In this document: in pieces, positions 25,335-33,512 of the stretch
How positions within the stretch are numbered: the first letter of the stretch is position 1
Layout: each line of letters begins with the position of its first letter
Assembly: GCA_043747555.1 (NCBI GenBank)
Contig: JAYTOY010000047.1
Coordinates: 8,880-72,879, forward strand
Length of the DNA stretch: 64,000 nt
Source of the DNA: JAYWDA01 sp043747555
Lineage (GTDB): Bacteria > Bdellovibrionota > Bdellovibrionia > Bdellovibrionales > Bdellovibrionaceae
Direction of reading: 5' to 3'
Notes under the pieces: generated by a model
Seen by the model: only the letters and a program-made list of their open reading frames with translations
The model's database searches: none
What the model was told of the DNA's origin: nothing
Position numbers and translations under genes: made by a program

Positions 25335-26563
25335 ACTCGTCCCTTCATCATACCATGCCAATACAGGGGCGGTAGCATGTCTTTTTTTAAGATCCACATA
25401 CTTTTTCTCTCTTTGGTCATATCCATAGGAAACGAAGGCATTAACTTTCCGTCGTAGCCAAATTCAGCAAGGATCACTTTTCCAATGCCGGTGATCAAAG
25501 GGCAGGATGCGTACCCGTCATACTTTTGGGATGGCACTTGTCCTTCGATAACATCAACAATATTTTGCGAAACGACCGGGGCCTGCTTACGAATTGCAGC
25601 CCCTGTTTTTGAATTTGGCACGCCCGTCACATCGCCGATTCCAAAAATATTTTTAAAATCTTGATGTTGAAGAGTGTATTGATCAACTTTTAACCAGCCC
25701 GCGTGGGGGCCTGAAGTAAACGCCAATCCAGAAGTTTTCACATACTGATGAGCACTCATTGGCGGAACAACGTGCAAAAGATCATAGGGAATCTTTTCCA
25801 ATATAACACTGAGTTTGGTTTCACCATTCTCAACAGATTCTGTGGTTTTTTCAAAGATTGCGATTTTATCTCTGGCCAAGACTTCAATCAGTTTATAAGA
25901 AAATTTAAGATCGATATTTTTTCGAGCTGCGACCTCCATTAAAGGCTTAGCGAACGCAGGAACTCCAAATATAACCTTTCCGGCTGCTGCAAAAATAATT
26001 TTAGACTTTTCACGCACGTTATTTTTTCTAAAGATATCATCCGCTAAATACATTATTTTCTGCGGCGCCCCTGCGCATTTAATCGGAACCGGTGGCATTA
26101 CAAAAATAGCGATGCCCCCTTTAAATTTTTGGATCATTTGCGCCGTTATTTCGGCCTGATCATATTGATAAATACTGCACAAACCATTTTTTCCTAAATT
26201 CTCATCAATGCCTTTTATTAAGCTCCAGTCCAATTTTAGTCCGGTTGCTAAAACCAAATAATCAAACCCGATCACTTGACCTGAGGAACAAACAACCTGG
26301 TGTTCTTGGACTTTGATATCTTGTGCTTGATCTTTAATCCACTGAACGCCGCTAGGAATCGTCTCCTTCATCGGTCGTCGAGTGGTTTCTTTCTTCACAA
26401 GGCCAGCGCCGACAAGGGTCCAAAGGGGTTGATAATAATGAAACTCGCCGGGCTCAATGATCCCAATATTTTTAGCCCCTAAACTCTTTTTGAGCCTTGC
26501 CGCGACTGAAGTTCCACCAGATCCTGCACCCAAAATTAAAACCTTAAAATGATGATTGACCAT
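25331..26563 (-). CDS. sqr: type II-like sulfide:quinone oxidoreductase (FAD/NAD-binding)
   Basis: This flavoprotein of the SQOR/Hmt2 branch transfers electrons from sulfide to quinone. The FAD motif GAGSGGTSVAARL is at residues 12-24 and the second GxGD motif, GIGDVTG, near 308. The two redox Cys are Cys163 in PIKCAGAPQKIMYL and Cys354 in YASCPLITGIGKVILAEFGYDG, as in eukaryotic-type SQR. The length of 410 residues fits. It follows the FliG-C-like gene by 23 nt and gloB before that, so they form one unit. A role in sulfide/persulfide detoxification or glutathione persulfide formation fits glyoxalase II nearby. Confidence 0.92.
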   Translation of the reverse strand: MVNHHFKVLILGAGSGGTSVAARLKKSLGAKNIGIIEPGEFHYYQPLWTLVGAGLVKKETTRRPMKETIPSGVQWIKDQAQDIKVQEHQVVCSSGQVIGFDYLVLATGLKLDWSLIKGIDENLGKNGLCSIYQYDQAEITAQMIQKFKGGIAIFVMPPVPIKCAGAPQKIMYLADDIFRKNNVREKSKIIFAAAGKVIFGVPAFAKPLMEVAARKNIDLKFSYKLIEVLARDKIAIFEKTTESVENGETKLSVILEKIPYDLLHVVPPMSAHQYVKTSGLAFTSGPHAGWLKVDQYTLQHQDFKNIFGIGDVTGVPNSKTGAAIRKQAPVVSQNIVDVIEGQVPSQKYDGYASCPLITGIGKVILAEFGYDGKLMPSFPMDMTKERKSMWILKKDMLPPLYWHGMMKGRV

Positions 26564-26586
26564 GCCCGCTCCTATTAATATTAAAT

Positions 26587-27015
26587 TTAAACTAAGGGAT
26601 CATCTCCGCTAATAAAAATGAGTAAGCCCTTTTTTTCCAGTTCTAAAGCCTTTTCAAGAATCAATTTCTGCGCCGCTTCGACTTTAGCAAGAGATTGCGG
26701 CCCCAAATGATCTAACGCAAGCTGAAACATTTCAACTTTCCTTTTTGCAAAAGGCTTTAGAAGAGCATCAATAAACTCTTTTTTCTTTCCGCGAAGGGCT
26801 AAAACCCAAGTGGGTTCGGGAATTTCTTGAAAAAGACGATGCATCCCTTGGGTATTCACTTTTAATAAGTCCTCAAATAGAACCAAATTATTTTTTAAAC
26901 GTTCAGCCATTTCAGGATCTTTTTTTAAGATTTCGGATAAAATTCGCAGTCGAGATTTTTCATCCAACCCTCGCAGTGCTTCTATGGCAGCTTTGAAACC
27001 TTTAATTTTTGCCAC
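26587..27015 (-). CDS. stand-alone FliG C-terminal-domain-like protein
   Basis: The 142-residue protein resembles the C-terminal (motor) domain of FliG: residues ~66-130 match VLALRGKKKEFIDALLKPF-type helices, LDHLGPQSLAKVEAAQKLI and the ending helix ALELEKKGLL. It lacks the N and middle domains of a real FliG (~330 residues). The start is GTG 27015, immediately after the gloB TAA, so translation is coupled. A flagellar role is unlikely given the metabolic neighbours; the ARM-like fold may have been reused for interaction. The assignment is by motif reading. Confidence 0.7.
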   Translation of the reverse strand: MAKIKGFKAAIEALRGLDEKSRLRILSEILKKDPEMAERLKNNLVLFEDLLKVNTQGMHRLFQEIPEPTWVLALRGKKKEFIDALLKPFAKRKVEMFQLALDHLGPQSLAKVEAAQKLILEKALELEKKGLLIFISGDDPLV

Positions 27016-27702
27016 TTAGAAATGATTCCTTCTCTCGCGCAGGCTCTGAAATTCTTGGACCGTCGCCGCCTTTAAAAAAGGATTGTACTTTTTTTCTTGC
27101 TTTAAATTTAACGGGTGAACCGATTGATAGCCATCGAGGGATATATTTTCGTCGCTGCAGAATCTTTTATTGGTTGGATAATAATCATGAGTGCAATAAA
27201 TTTGAGTTAGATCCGGTAAAGTTTTAATCCTTTTTAGCGTTAAAAACATCTGTTCAAAACTTCCTTCAAAAAGCCTTCCGCAGCCTAACGAAAAAACAAC
27301 ATCGCCAGAAAAAAGCCAAAGCTGACTCAGGCACCAAAAAGCTAAATGCTCTAATGTGTGGCCGGGACATTCAAACACTGCAAATTGCAGATCCAGAAAA
27401 TTAATCTTATCACCTTCTTGCAGCCAGTCAGTGCACAAATCTTTTAACTGATGCTTGTTTTTAAGGGGACCATAAACGAGGCAAGAAAACAGATTCTTTA
27501 TTTCCTGAACTCCTTGAACGTGATCTGCGTGGTGATGGGTGATAAAAATCATTTGGCAGCGAAGTTCAGCTTTTTCTAAAAATTTCAGAACGGCAGAAGG
27601 CTCGCCAGGGTCGACGATAATTGCATCTGCTCCGTTATGAATGACGAACACGAAATTATCTGCAAAAATAGGAATTTTTTCAACTATCCAGGAAACGGCC
27701 AT
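27016..27702 (-). CDS. gloB: glyoxalase II-like metallo-beta-lactamase hydrolase
   Basis: The MBL motif THHHADHVQGV (binuclear metal site) is followed by GHTLEHLAFW, SGDVVFSLGCGRLFEG and YCTHDYYPTN, all hallmarks of hydroxyacylglutathione hydrolase, which completes methylglyoxal detoxification. At 228 residues it is a little shorter than E. coli GloB but has the C-terminal domain (NPFLKAATVQEFQSLRE). It is the first gene of a minus-strand unit with the FliG-C-like and SQR genes. mgsA at 37.0 kb could supply methylglyoxal. SQR linkage leaves a persulfide-related activity possible, but the sequence is of GloB rather than ETHE1 type. Confidence 0.92.
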   Translation of the reverse strand: MAVSWIVEKIPIFADNFVFVIHNGADAIIVDPGEPSAVLKFLEKAELRCQMIFITHHHADHVQGVQEIKNLFSCLVYGPLKNKHQLKDLCTDWLQEGDKINFLDLQFAVFECPGHTLEHLAFWCLSQLWLFSGDVVFSLGCGRLFEGSFEQMFLTLKRIKTLPDLTQIYCTHDYYPTNKRFCSDENISLDGYQSVHPLNLKQEKKYNPFLKAATVQEFQSLRERRNHF

Positions 27703-27796
27703 ACTTAAGATTAACCCTATTATATTTGAAATGAAAATATTTTACTTAAACAAGTACCCGTGGACCATCACCTATCCATTGCGTTAAAATATCCCT

Positions 27797-28501
27797 ATGA
27801 AAATCCTTATATTCCTTGCGATGTCAGCCATCGCCAGCCAGGTTAATACTTTACCAGATCAAGTGGCCTATTATAAAAAAGCTTATAATATCACATCCGT
27901 TCATCAAAAATTGGTGGATTATCAAGGTCGCTATCTAGGCCCAGCCGGTCATCAACTGGAAGGCCTAAAAAATGTTAAAATGGCGCTGAATGGACTGCTT
28001 TACTGGGGCGGGGGCTTGAATAAAAACCGCGACAACCGAAATCCTCTTTTGCCAAGTGCCTTAAATAGCCTTTGCAAAGAGGGGTTTTCTTCAGCGATTT
28101 ATCTTTACGACAGAGGCTTTAATGGAGCCGTTAAGGAAAGTCACTGCACGGACAAGTTAGGTCAAAGTAATAGCATTCACTATCTTTCAAAAATCCAAAG
28201 TAAGCAGTCGAAGGAAGTCTTAGAAAGAATCTACAAAGCCATTAAACTTCAACAACAAGGGCCTATATATATGCATTGTTGGAATGGGTTTCATGCCTCG
28301 AATGCTATGGCGGCCGTTGCTTTACGTCAATTTTGTGATTATTCGGAAGCAGACGCCCTCAAATTTTGGAAGACCAATGCTGAAGGCACCGATCGACGCG
28401 AGAACTTTAGTTTAATGCTCAATTTTATTCGTAATTTTGAGCCCTACCCTGAGTTTCAAATTTCCGAGTCTGAGAAAAGTTTAATTTGCTTATCTCGCTA
28501 A
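27797..28501 (+). CDS. phosphatase-fold protein with altered P-loop (no CX5R Arg)
   Basis: This 234-residue protein has a probable signal peptide (1-14) and the fold of dual-specificity phosphatases, but the P-loop reads HCWNGFHASN: Cys161 is present while the Arg expected at +6 is Ala167. A conserved His precedes the Cys, and YLYDRGFNG near residue 105 resembles the WPD-like region. Related proteins with HCWNGxHASG-type loops appear to form a family variant, so the change may be conserved rather than decay. Catalysis without Arg would be weak; phosphate or sugar-phosphate binding is an alternative. It is monocistronic. Confidence 0.6.
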   Translation: MKILIFLAMSAIASQVNTLPDQVAYYKKAYNITSVHQKLVDYQGRYLGPAGHQLEGLKNVKMALNGLLYWGGGLNKNRDNRNPLLPSALNSLCKEGFSSAIYLYDRGFNGAVKESHCTDKLGQSNSIHYLSKIQSKQSKEVLERIYKAIKLQQQGPIYMHCWNGFHASNAMAAVALRQFCDYSEADALKFWKTNAEGTDRRENFSLMLNFIRNFEPYPEFQISESEKSLICLSR

Positions 28502-28633
28502 ACTTTCATTTTTAATCCTTGATTTTCCGCTGCTTTTTATTTGGCGCGATTCTTGCGCTTTTAGGCCAATAAATACAGATTGTTTCCTTTTGTGGGACAA
28601 TCAACCACTTATTTATTTGCCATGGAGGCATAT

Positions 28634-29029
28634 ATGGACACGTCATCAGATTTCGAAACCAGCCGCGAGATTTTAAATAATATTGTTAAACGCCTCAGTG
28701 GCGATATGCTTAACTGTATTAAAAACTGCACCGAAGTTCATAAACAGTGCGAACAAACCATTTCGCACTGTTTGGGAAAAGGTGGAATGCACTCAGAAAT
28801 CACTCACATTAGAGCTTTGCGGGATGTTGCAGAAATTTCGGCACTGAACACCAATTTTATGCTTCGAGAATCCCCCATGCACTATGTCGTTTGTATGGCC
28901 TGCGCAGAAACTTGTTTGGTTTGTGCTCAAAGCTGTGAACGTTTTCATGACGACAGCGAAATGAAGTCAATTGCTGATGCGTGTCGGTACTGTGCTGAGT
29001 CTTGCGAAAAAATGTCGATGCATCATTAA
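28634..29029 (+). CDS. Cys-rich four-helix-bundle copper-storage-like protein (DUF326/Csp)
   Basis: The product has ~131 residues and 12 Cys arranged as CxxxC pairs on helices: LNCIKNC, HKQCEQTISHC, CMACAETCLVCAQSC and ACRYCAESC. This is the pattern of the DUF326 four-helix bundle, in which Csp proteins load many Cu(I) ions inside the bundle. There is no signal peptide, so it would be a cytosolic (Csp3-like) copper store. ATG 28634 has a GGAGG site 5 nt upstream and is preferred over the earlier in-frame ATG at 28580. The next gene encodes an exported repeat protein, 22 nt downstream. Confidence 0.88.
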   Translation: MDTSSDFETSREILNNIVKRLSGDMLNCIKNCTEVHKQCEQTISHCLGKGGMHSEITHIRALRDVAEISALNTNFMLRESPMHYVVCMACAETCLVCAQSCERFHDDSEMKSIADACRYCAESCEKMSMHH

Positions 29030-29051
29030 AAAAAGTTCTTTATGATAGGGA

Positions 29052-29657
29052 ATGAAAAAAATAATTTTAAATTCATTCTTCTTATTTTCTTTTTTAACTT
29101 TCTCTGAACAAGCACGTGCAGCCGTCTCTCCGGTGGCGGTTGCGATATTGCCGCCTGTGCAGTTTCCCTCTGACGAATTTTCCATCACCGGAGCAAGACT
29201 TAGTTTTTTATGGGGTCATCATCGGGACCTTTACGGAGTGGATTTAGGAATATTGGGCAATATCACAGACCAAGAATTTACGGGGATTGCTCTATCGGGT
29301 GCTTTTAATTACACCAAAGGAACAACAACAATCTTGGGCTTACAATTTGCGGGTCTCGCCAACATTAATACAAATAAAACTAGCGTCTACGGTCTTCAAA
29401 TGGCTTTAGGATTAAATTCTAATAAAGCAACATCCTCAGTGGTGGGCGTCCAGGCGGCCCTCTTGGGGAATTTATCCCCGTTCACGGATATTTACGGCGT
29501 ACAACTAGGATTGTATAATAAAGCCATGAGCGTTTATGGACTTCAAATTGGACTTGTGAATGTCACGTCTAATCTTCACGGCGTGCAAATTGGTTTAGTG
29601 AACTTTAATAGCAAAGGCCCATTTGTTGTTTCCCCATTAATAAATGTCGGATTCTAA
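29052..29657 (+). CDS. exported LA_2272-type surface-repeat protein
   Basis: The signal peptide spans residues 1-23 (ending ARA). The mature ~175 residues consist of short beta-strand repeats of the type VYGLQ(I/M)GL-N, with at least six copies (VYGVQLGLYN, VYGLQIGLVN, LHGVQIGLVN and similar). This resembles the LA_2272 surface-repeat family of Leptospira and other bacteria. It may form a beta-solenoid or outer-membrane sheet. The last residues, LINVGF, end with an aromatic as outer-membrane proteins often do. The function is unknown. It is located between the copper-binding protein and ppc, perhaps in one transcript. Confidence 0.75.
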   Translation: MKKIILNSFFLFSFLTFSEQARAAVSPVAVAILPPVQFPSDEFSITGARLSFLWGHHRDLYGVDLGILGNITDQEFTGIALSGAFNYTKGTTTILGLQFAGLANINTNKTSVYGLQMALGLNSNKATSSVVGVQAALLGNLSPFTDIYGVQLGLYNKAMSVYGLQIGLVNVTSNLHGVQIGLVNFNSKGPFVVSPLINVGF

Positions 29658-29666
29658 CTTTACTTC

Positions 29667-32003
29667 ATGGAATTGACTGTAAAACTAAAAAGCCTTGTTC
29701 ATTTTTCGGTTTCTTTATTAGGTGAAGTGATTGAGCGTGAACTGGGAACAAAGCAGTTTCAGCAGATCGAATCATTACGCCAGAATATGGCTCACTTAAG
29801 AAGTTCCAATTCTTTGGAAGCTATTCAGCAACTGGAAAAAAATTATTATCACCTTCAAAGTTTCAAGACCACCGAACGCTTTGACATCGCAAAGTCTTTT
29901 ACATTAATGCTTGAAGTGATGAATTCGTGTGAAAATGCCTATCGAAGCCATCGCTTGAGTCTAAAAGTAAATAAACCCCACCCTGATGGTTTATCTCCGG
30001 TCAGTATCACTTATGTTTTAACGGCTCATCCGACGGAGGCCCGTGCTCCACAAAATATCGAGATCTTTCATCGAATTCAAAAATTGTTAAATCAAATCCT
30101 GAATCGTTTGTCTGAAGAAGAGGCCCTCGAGCCCACGCCACTAGAGAGAAATCAGTTGCTTCACCTTTTGGAAGTTGCATGGCGAACCCCCATCGTGCGA
30201 TCGCGAACGCCAAAGGTTAAGGACGAGGCAGAACATGTTTACTCATTGCTTCTAAGGGATGAGGTTTTATTCCAGCTTCTTGATTTACAAAGGACGGCTG
30301 TTCCCTTTTTTGTCCGCAGTTGGGTCGGCGGCGATAAAGATGGCCATCCCGGGGTGAATGAAAAAGTTCTTTTGCAAAGCCTTAACCTCTCTCGAAAAAA
30401 AATTCTTCATATTATTTTTCAACAACTTGAAGAGATTGAAAATATCTTGAAGCTTTTCCCGTCAGAAATTTTGCAAGAAAAATTAATGATTGTGAAAAAA
30501 TCAACTCGGTCCCTAAAAAGTCTTCGGTCGGGCGATTCTCGGCGGCTCATCCAGTGGACCCATGCCTTTTTTAATTTTGAAAAAGAATACTTGAAAGCGC
30601 TTTCGACTTTCCCTGCGCAGGTGTTACGCCTTCGTCAAATTTTTGCGACATTTCCTGGGTTGGTCGTTCCTTTGGAACTTCGCGAATCCTCTGACGTTTT
30701 GATGACCAAACTGCCAAAAGGAAAAAAATTAGCTGTTGATCGGATGCTTGGGACCATTGCAACTGTTTCTAAAGGCGGTGATCCGCAATGGTATGCGCGC
30801 GGTTTTATTATTAGCATGTGCGAATCAATGGAACATATCCGTGCCGCTGCAAAAAAACAAACTCAAGCCTTTGGTGACATCTGCATCCCTGTTATTCCTC
30901 TTTTCGAAGAGGCTCGCTCTTTGGCCGATGCGCCTCAGGTGATATTGAAGATGACAACCGATCCAATGATAAAAAAAGCCTGCCAAAAATACTGGGGCGG
31001 TTTACTCGAAATGATGGTGGGTTATTCAGATTCAGCTAAGGAAGCAGGGGTTTTACCCAGCCGCTTAGCCATTGCAAAAGCCTTACCGGAACTTGAAAAA
31101 GTTTGCCAACAGCGAGGCCTTATTCCGGTTTTTTTTCATGGCTCTGGTGGCAGTGCCGATCGTGGGGGTGGCTCCATCGAAGATCAGACCGCGTGGTGGC
31201 CAAAATCAGCGTTAACCCGTTACAAGGTTACAGTTCAAGGCGAAATGATTGAACGCTCCCTAGCAAATCCTGTCATTGCCCAAAGACAGGTCGAAAAAAT
31301 TATCGAATGTGCCCAAAGCGGTTTGCAAAAAAAAGTGCCGCCGACAAGCTCTGCCGCCTTGGATAGGTGGGCTGAGAAAATATCTCAGCATTATCAAAAA
31401 CAAATTCAATCGCCTGAGTTTTTGAAAATGACAGAACTTGCAACGCCCTACTCTTACTTGAATATTTTAAAAATTGGTTCGAGGCCTGCCAAAAGGACTA
31501 AAGTCATGACCGTCAAAGGTCTGCGAGCGATCCCTTGGGTGCTGTGCTGGACTCAAACACGGGTTTTATTTCCGACCTGGTGGGGCGTCGGCAGCGCTTG
31601 GTCCGAAACCAGCGCACCAGAAAAACTTAAACTTAAAAAAGATTTTAAAACGCAGGCCGTTTTTACCTCTTACATCAAAGTTTTAGGATTTACTTTAGCT
31701 AAAATTGAATTGGCCGTTTGGTGGATTTATTTACGTGAAAGTGGCTTATCTGCACAAGATGTCACAAAAACTTTTGACGCTTTTCAACTGGAGCTAAAAA
31801 AAACTATTCTTTGTTACCAAGAGATCACCGAACAGAAAGATTTCATGTGGTTTCGCCCGTGGTTGGGTGAAAGCATTCAACTAAGATCGCCGATGATTCA
31901 TCCTCTTAATCTTTTACAAATCTTAGCAAAAAAAGATCGTGATGTGAATTTGCTAAGGCTGACAGTCACGGGAATTTCTAGCGGCATGCTGACGACGGGC
32001 TAA
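29667..32003 (+). CDS. ppc: phosphoenolpyruvate carboxylase, divergent short form
   Basis: PEPC makes oxaloacetate from PEP and bicarbonate. Recognisable motifs are VLTAHPTEA with the catalytic His121, VGGDKDGHPGV (220-230), GYSDSAKEAG (452-461), VQGEMI, and a near-canonical C-terminus ending MLTTG, like MRNTG. It has 778 residues against ~880-900 in E. coli. In the Gly-rich loop, FHGSGGSADRGGG has Ser493 where E. coli has the essential Arg587 (FHGRGG), and HPTEARAPQN lacks the usual Arg pair after HPTE. Activity is therefore doubtful or altered. It ends interlocked with dinB. Confidence 0.85.
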   Translation: MELTVKLKSLVHFSVSLLGEVIERELGTKQFQQIESLRQNMAHLRSSNSLEAIQQLEKNYYHLQSFKTTERFDIAKSFTLMLEVMNSCENAYRSHRLSLKVNKPHPDGLSPVSITYVLTAHPTEARAPQNIEIFHRIQKLLNQILNRLSEEEALEPTPLERNQLLHLLEVAWRTPIVRSRTPKVKDEAEHVYSLLLRDEVLFQLLDLQRTAVPFFVRSWVGGDKDGHPGVNEKVLLQSLNLSRKKILHIIFQQLEEIENILKLFPSEILQEKLMIVKKSTRSLKSLRSGDSRRLIQWTHAFFNFEKEYLKALSTFPAQVLRLRQIFATFPGLVVPLELRESSDVLMTKLPKGKKLAVDRMLGTIATVSKGGDPQWYARGFIISMCESMEHIRAAAKKQTQAFGDICIPVIPLFEEARSLADAPQVILKMTTDPMIKKACQKYWGGLLEMMVGYSDSAKEAGVLPSRLAIAKALPELEKVCQQRGLIPVFFHGSGGSADRGGGSIEDQTAWWPKSALTRYKVTVQGEMIERSLANPVIAQRQVEKIIECAQSGLQKKVPPTSSAALDRWAEKISQHYQKQIQSPEFLKMTELATPYSYLNILKIGSRPAKRTKVMTVKGLRAIPWVLCWTQTRVLFPTWWGVGSAWSETSAPEKLKLKKDFKTQAVFTSYIKVLGFTLAKIELAVWWIYLRESGLSAQDVTKTFDAFQLELKKTILCYQEITEQKDFMWFRPWLGESIQLRSPMIHPLNLLQILAKKDRDVNLLRLTVTGISSGMLTTG

Positions 32004-33067
32004 AGAGCAAACTTCATTTGTCCTGAGTTCCTTTCAACAGACTCTGAAGCTAAGCGCACTCCTAAACCCATCAGTCGAACAGGATCAGACCGACGCTCCC
32101 AAACCTCACTCAGCAGCTTTGTAAAATCTTGAATTTGAGGCCAATATTTAGCAGAAACTTCATGAGTTGTACTTTTAAAATCAGAAAATTTAACCTTTAC
32201 TACGAATCCACGGATTCGATCTTGTTCTTTATATTTTAGCATTCTGTGCTGCCAATCTTCGTAAAGTCTTGGCACCTGCTTGAGGCATTGATCCAAAGTC
32301 GATAAATCCTGATTGAAAGTTTCTTCGACTGTTAAAGATTTTCTTTCATTATTGGCTTCAACCGGGCGATGATCAATTCCTTGGGCTAATTCTTTCAGCT
32401 CGGAAGCTCTGGAGCCAAAAGCTCGGGCCAAATTAAAAACCGAATACTTCTGTAGATCACCGCAAGTTCTAATTCCAAGATCATGCATTTTTTGGGCGGT
32501 GACTTTTCCAACGCCGTAAATTTTTTCAACCTGCAGCGTCTTCATAAACTTTTCAACTTCTGCGGGCCGAATCACAAATTGTCCGTTGGGCTTTTTCCAG
32601 TCGCTGGCAATTTTTGCTAAAAACTTATTGGATGCTATTCCTGCCGAGGCTGTTAGTTGAAGCTCGGTTTGAATCAAACGTCGGATTTCTTGCGCAATAA
32701 GTGTGGCGCTTCCGCCAAAAAGGGTCGATTCTGTGACATCTAGGTAGGCTTCGTCCAAAGACAAGGGCTCGACCTTATTGGTAAAGCGGTAAAAAATTTC
32801 GCGAACTTTCTGGCTTTCTTTTTTGTACAAATCAAAATGCGGCGGAATCAAAATTAACTGCGGGCAAAGGCGGACGGCTTGCGAAGACGGCATGGCCGCC
32901 TTAACGTTGAACTTTCTAGCTTCATAATTGGCCGTACAAAGGACACTTCGCGTGTTTGGCGGCCCGCCAATCCCCAAAGGCTTACCAGACAGGGTGGGAT
33001 TGTGTTTAACCTCAACGGCCGCGTAAAAGCAGTCCATATCGACATGAATAATCTTACGATTTGTCAT
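32000..33067 (-). CDS. dinB: DNA polymerase IV (Y-family translesion polymerase)
   Basis: The Y-family motif HVDMDCFYAAVE carries metal-binding Asp10, and SLDEAYLDV holds Asp105/Glu106. The thumb has the helix-hairpin-helix KIYGVGKVTAQKMHDLGIRTCGDL, and a little-finger domain follows. The length of 355 residues is normal. The C-terminus lacks an obvious beta-clamp-binding QxxLxLF, ending instead with SGQMKFAL. It is last in an SBP-DUF4112-dinB run (7 nt from DUF4112) and interlocks with the ppc stop. SOS control is expected for the family, but the promoter is upstream and no LexA box was identified. Confidence 0.95.
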   Translation of the reverse strand: MTNRKIIHVDMDCFYAAVEVKHNPTLSGKPLGIGGPPNTRSVLCTANYEARKFNVKAAMPSSQAVRLCPQLILIPPHFDLYKKESQKVREIFYRFTNKVEPLSLDEAYLDVTESTLFGGSATLIAQEIRRLIQTELQLTASAGIASNKFLAKIASDWKKPNGQFVIRPAEVEKFMKTLQVEKIYGVGKVTAQKMHDLGIRTCGDLQKYSVFNLARAFGSRASELKELAQGIDHRPVEANNERKSLTVEETFNQDLSTLDQCLKQVPRLYEDWQHRMLKYKEQDRIRGFVVKVKFSDFKSTTHEVSAKYWPQIQDFTKLLSEVWERRSDPVRLMGLGVRLASESVERNSGQMKFAL

Positions 33068-33074
33068 ATGTAAA

Positions 33075-33512
33075 TTATATGTAAGTCAGCAGCCATTGCA
33101 AGAAATAAAAAGCACCTAGGATAAAACTAGCCAGGATAGCGATAAATATAAAAATAGTCGTAAATACCACCCACCGCGAGCCTGATACAGACCGGCTGGG
33201 ATTTGCCATATAGGCCTCAAGTAATAAAATATTCTTACTGTTCGCCCGCCACATGAAATCAAATAGATTTCCAAGGATGGGCAGCCAATCAAAAATATTA
33301 TCGATCAATACATTTATAAGCATTCGTAAAATTAAAAAAGCTGGGCAGCCCATCGTGGCCGCTCTGATAATAATATAAAATGAAATACAGCTTGTGATGA
33401 CATTTCCTGCCACTGGCAAAAGCCCGATCAAACCATCTAGGCCAAAACGAAAGCCAAAAGGACCTTTGTATTTAGAGTCCATCAATTCAGCCAATCGTTT
33501 TAAGTCTTGCAT
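33075..33512 (-). CDS. DUF4112 membrane protein
   Basis: The conserved DUF4112 sequence is clear: FGLDGLIGLLPVAGNV, then ILRMLINVLIDNIFDWLPILGNLFDF, WRANSKN and a C-terminal hydrophobic segment (~residues 118-143), with two or three membrane helices in all. The function of this family is unknown. The ATG (33512 on the minus strand) overlaps the SBP stop (TAATG), and an earlier TTG at 33524 is less likely. It is probably translated with the upstream binding protein and followed by dinB. Confidence 0.88.
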   Translation of the reverse strand: MQDLKRLAELMDSKYKGPFGFRFGLDGLIGLLPVAGNVITSCISFYIIIRAATMGCPAFLILRMLINVLIDNIFDWLPILGNLFDFMWRANSKNILLLEAYMANPSRSVSGSRWVVFTTIFIFIAILASFILGAFYFLQWLLTYI

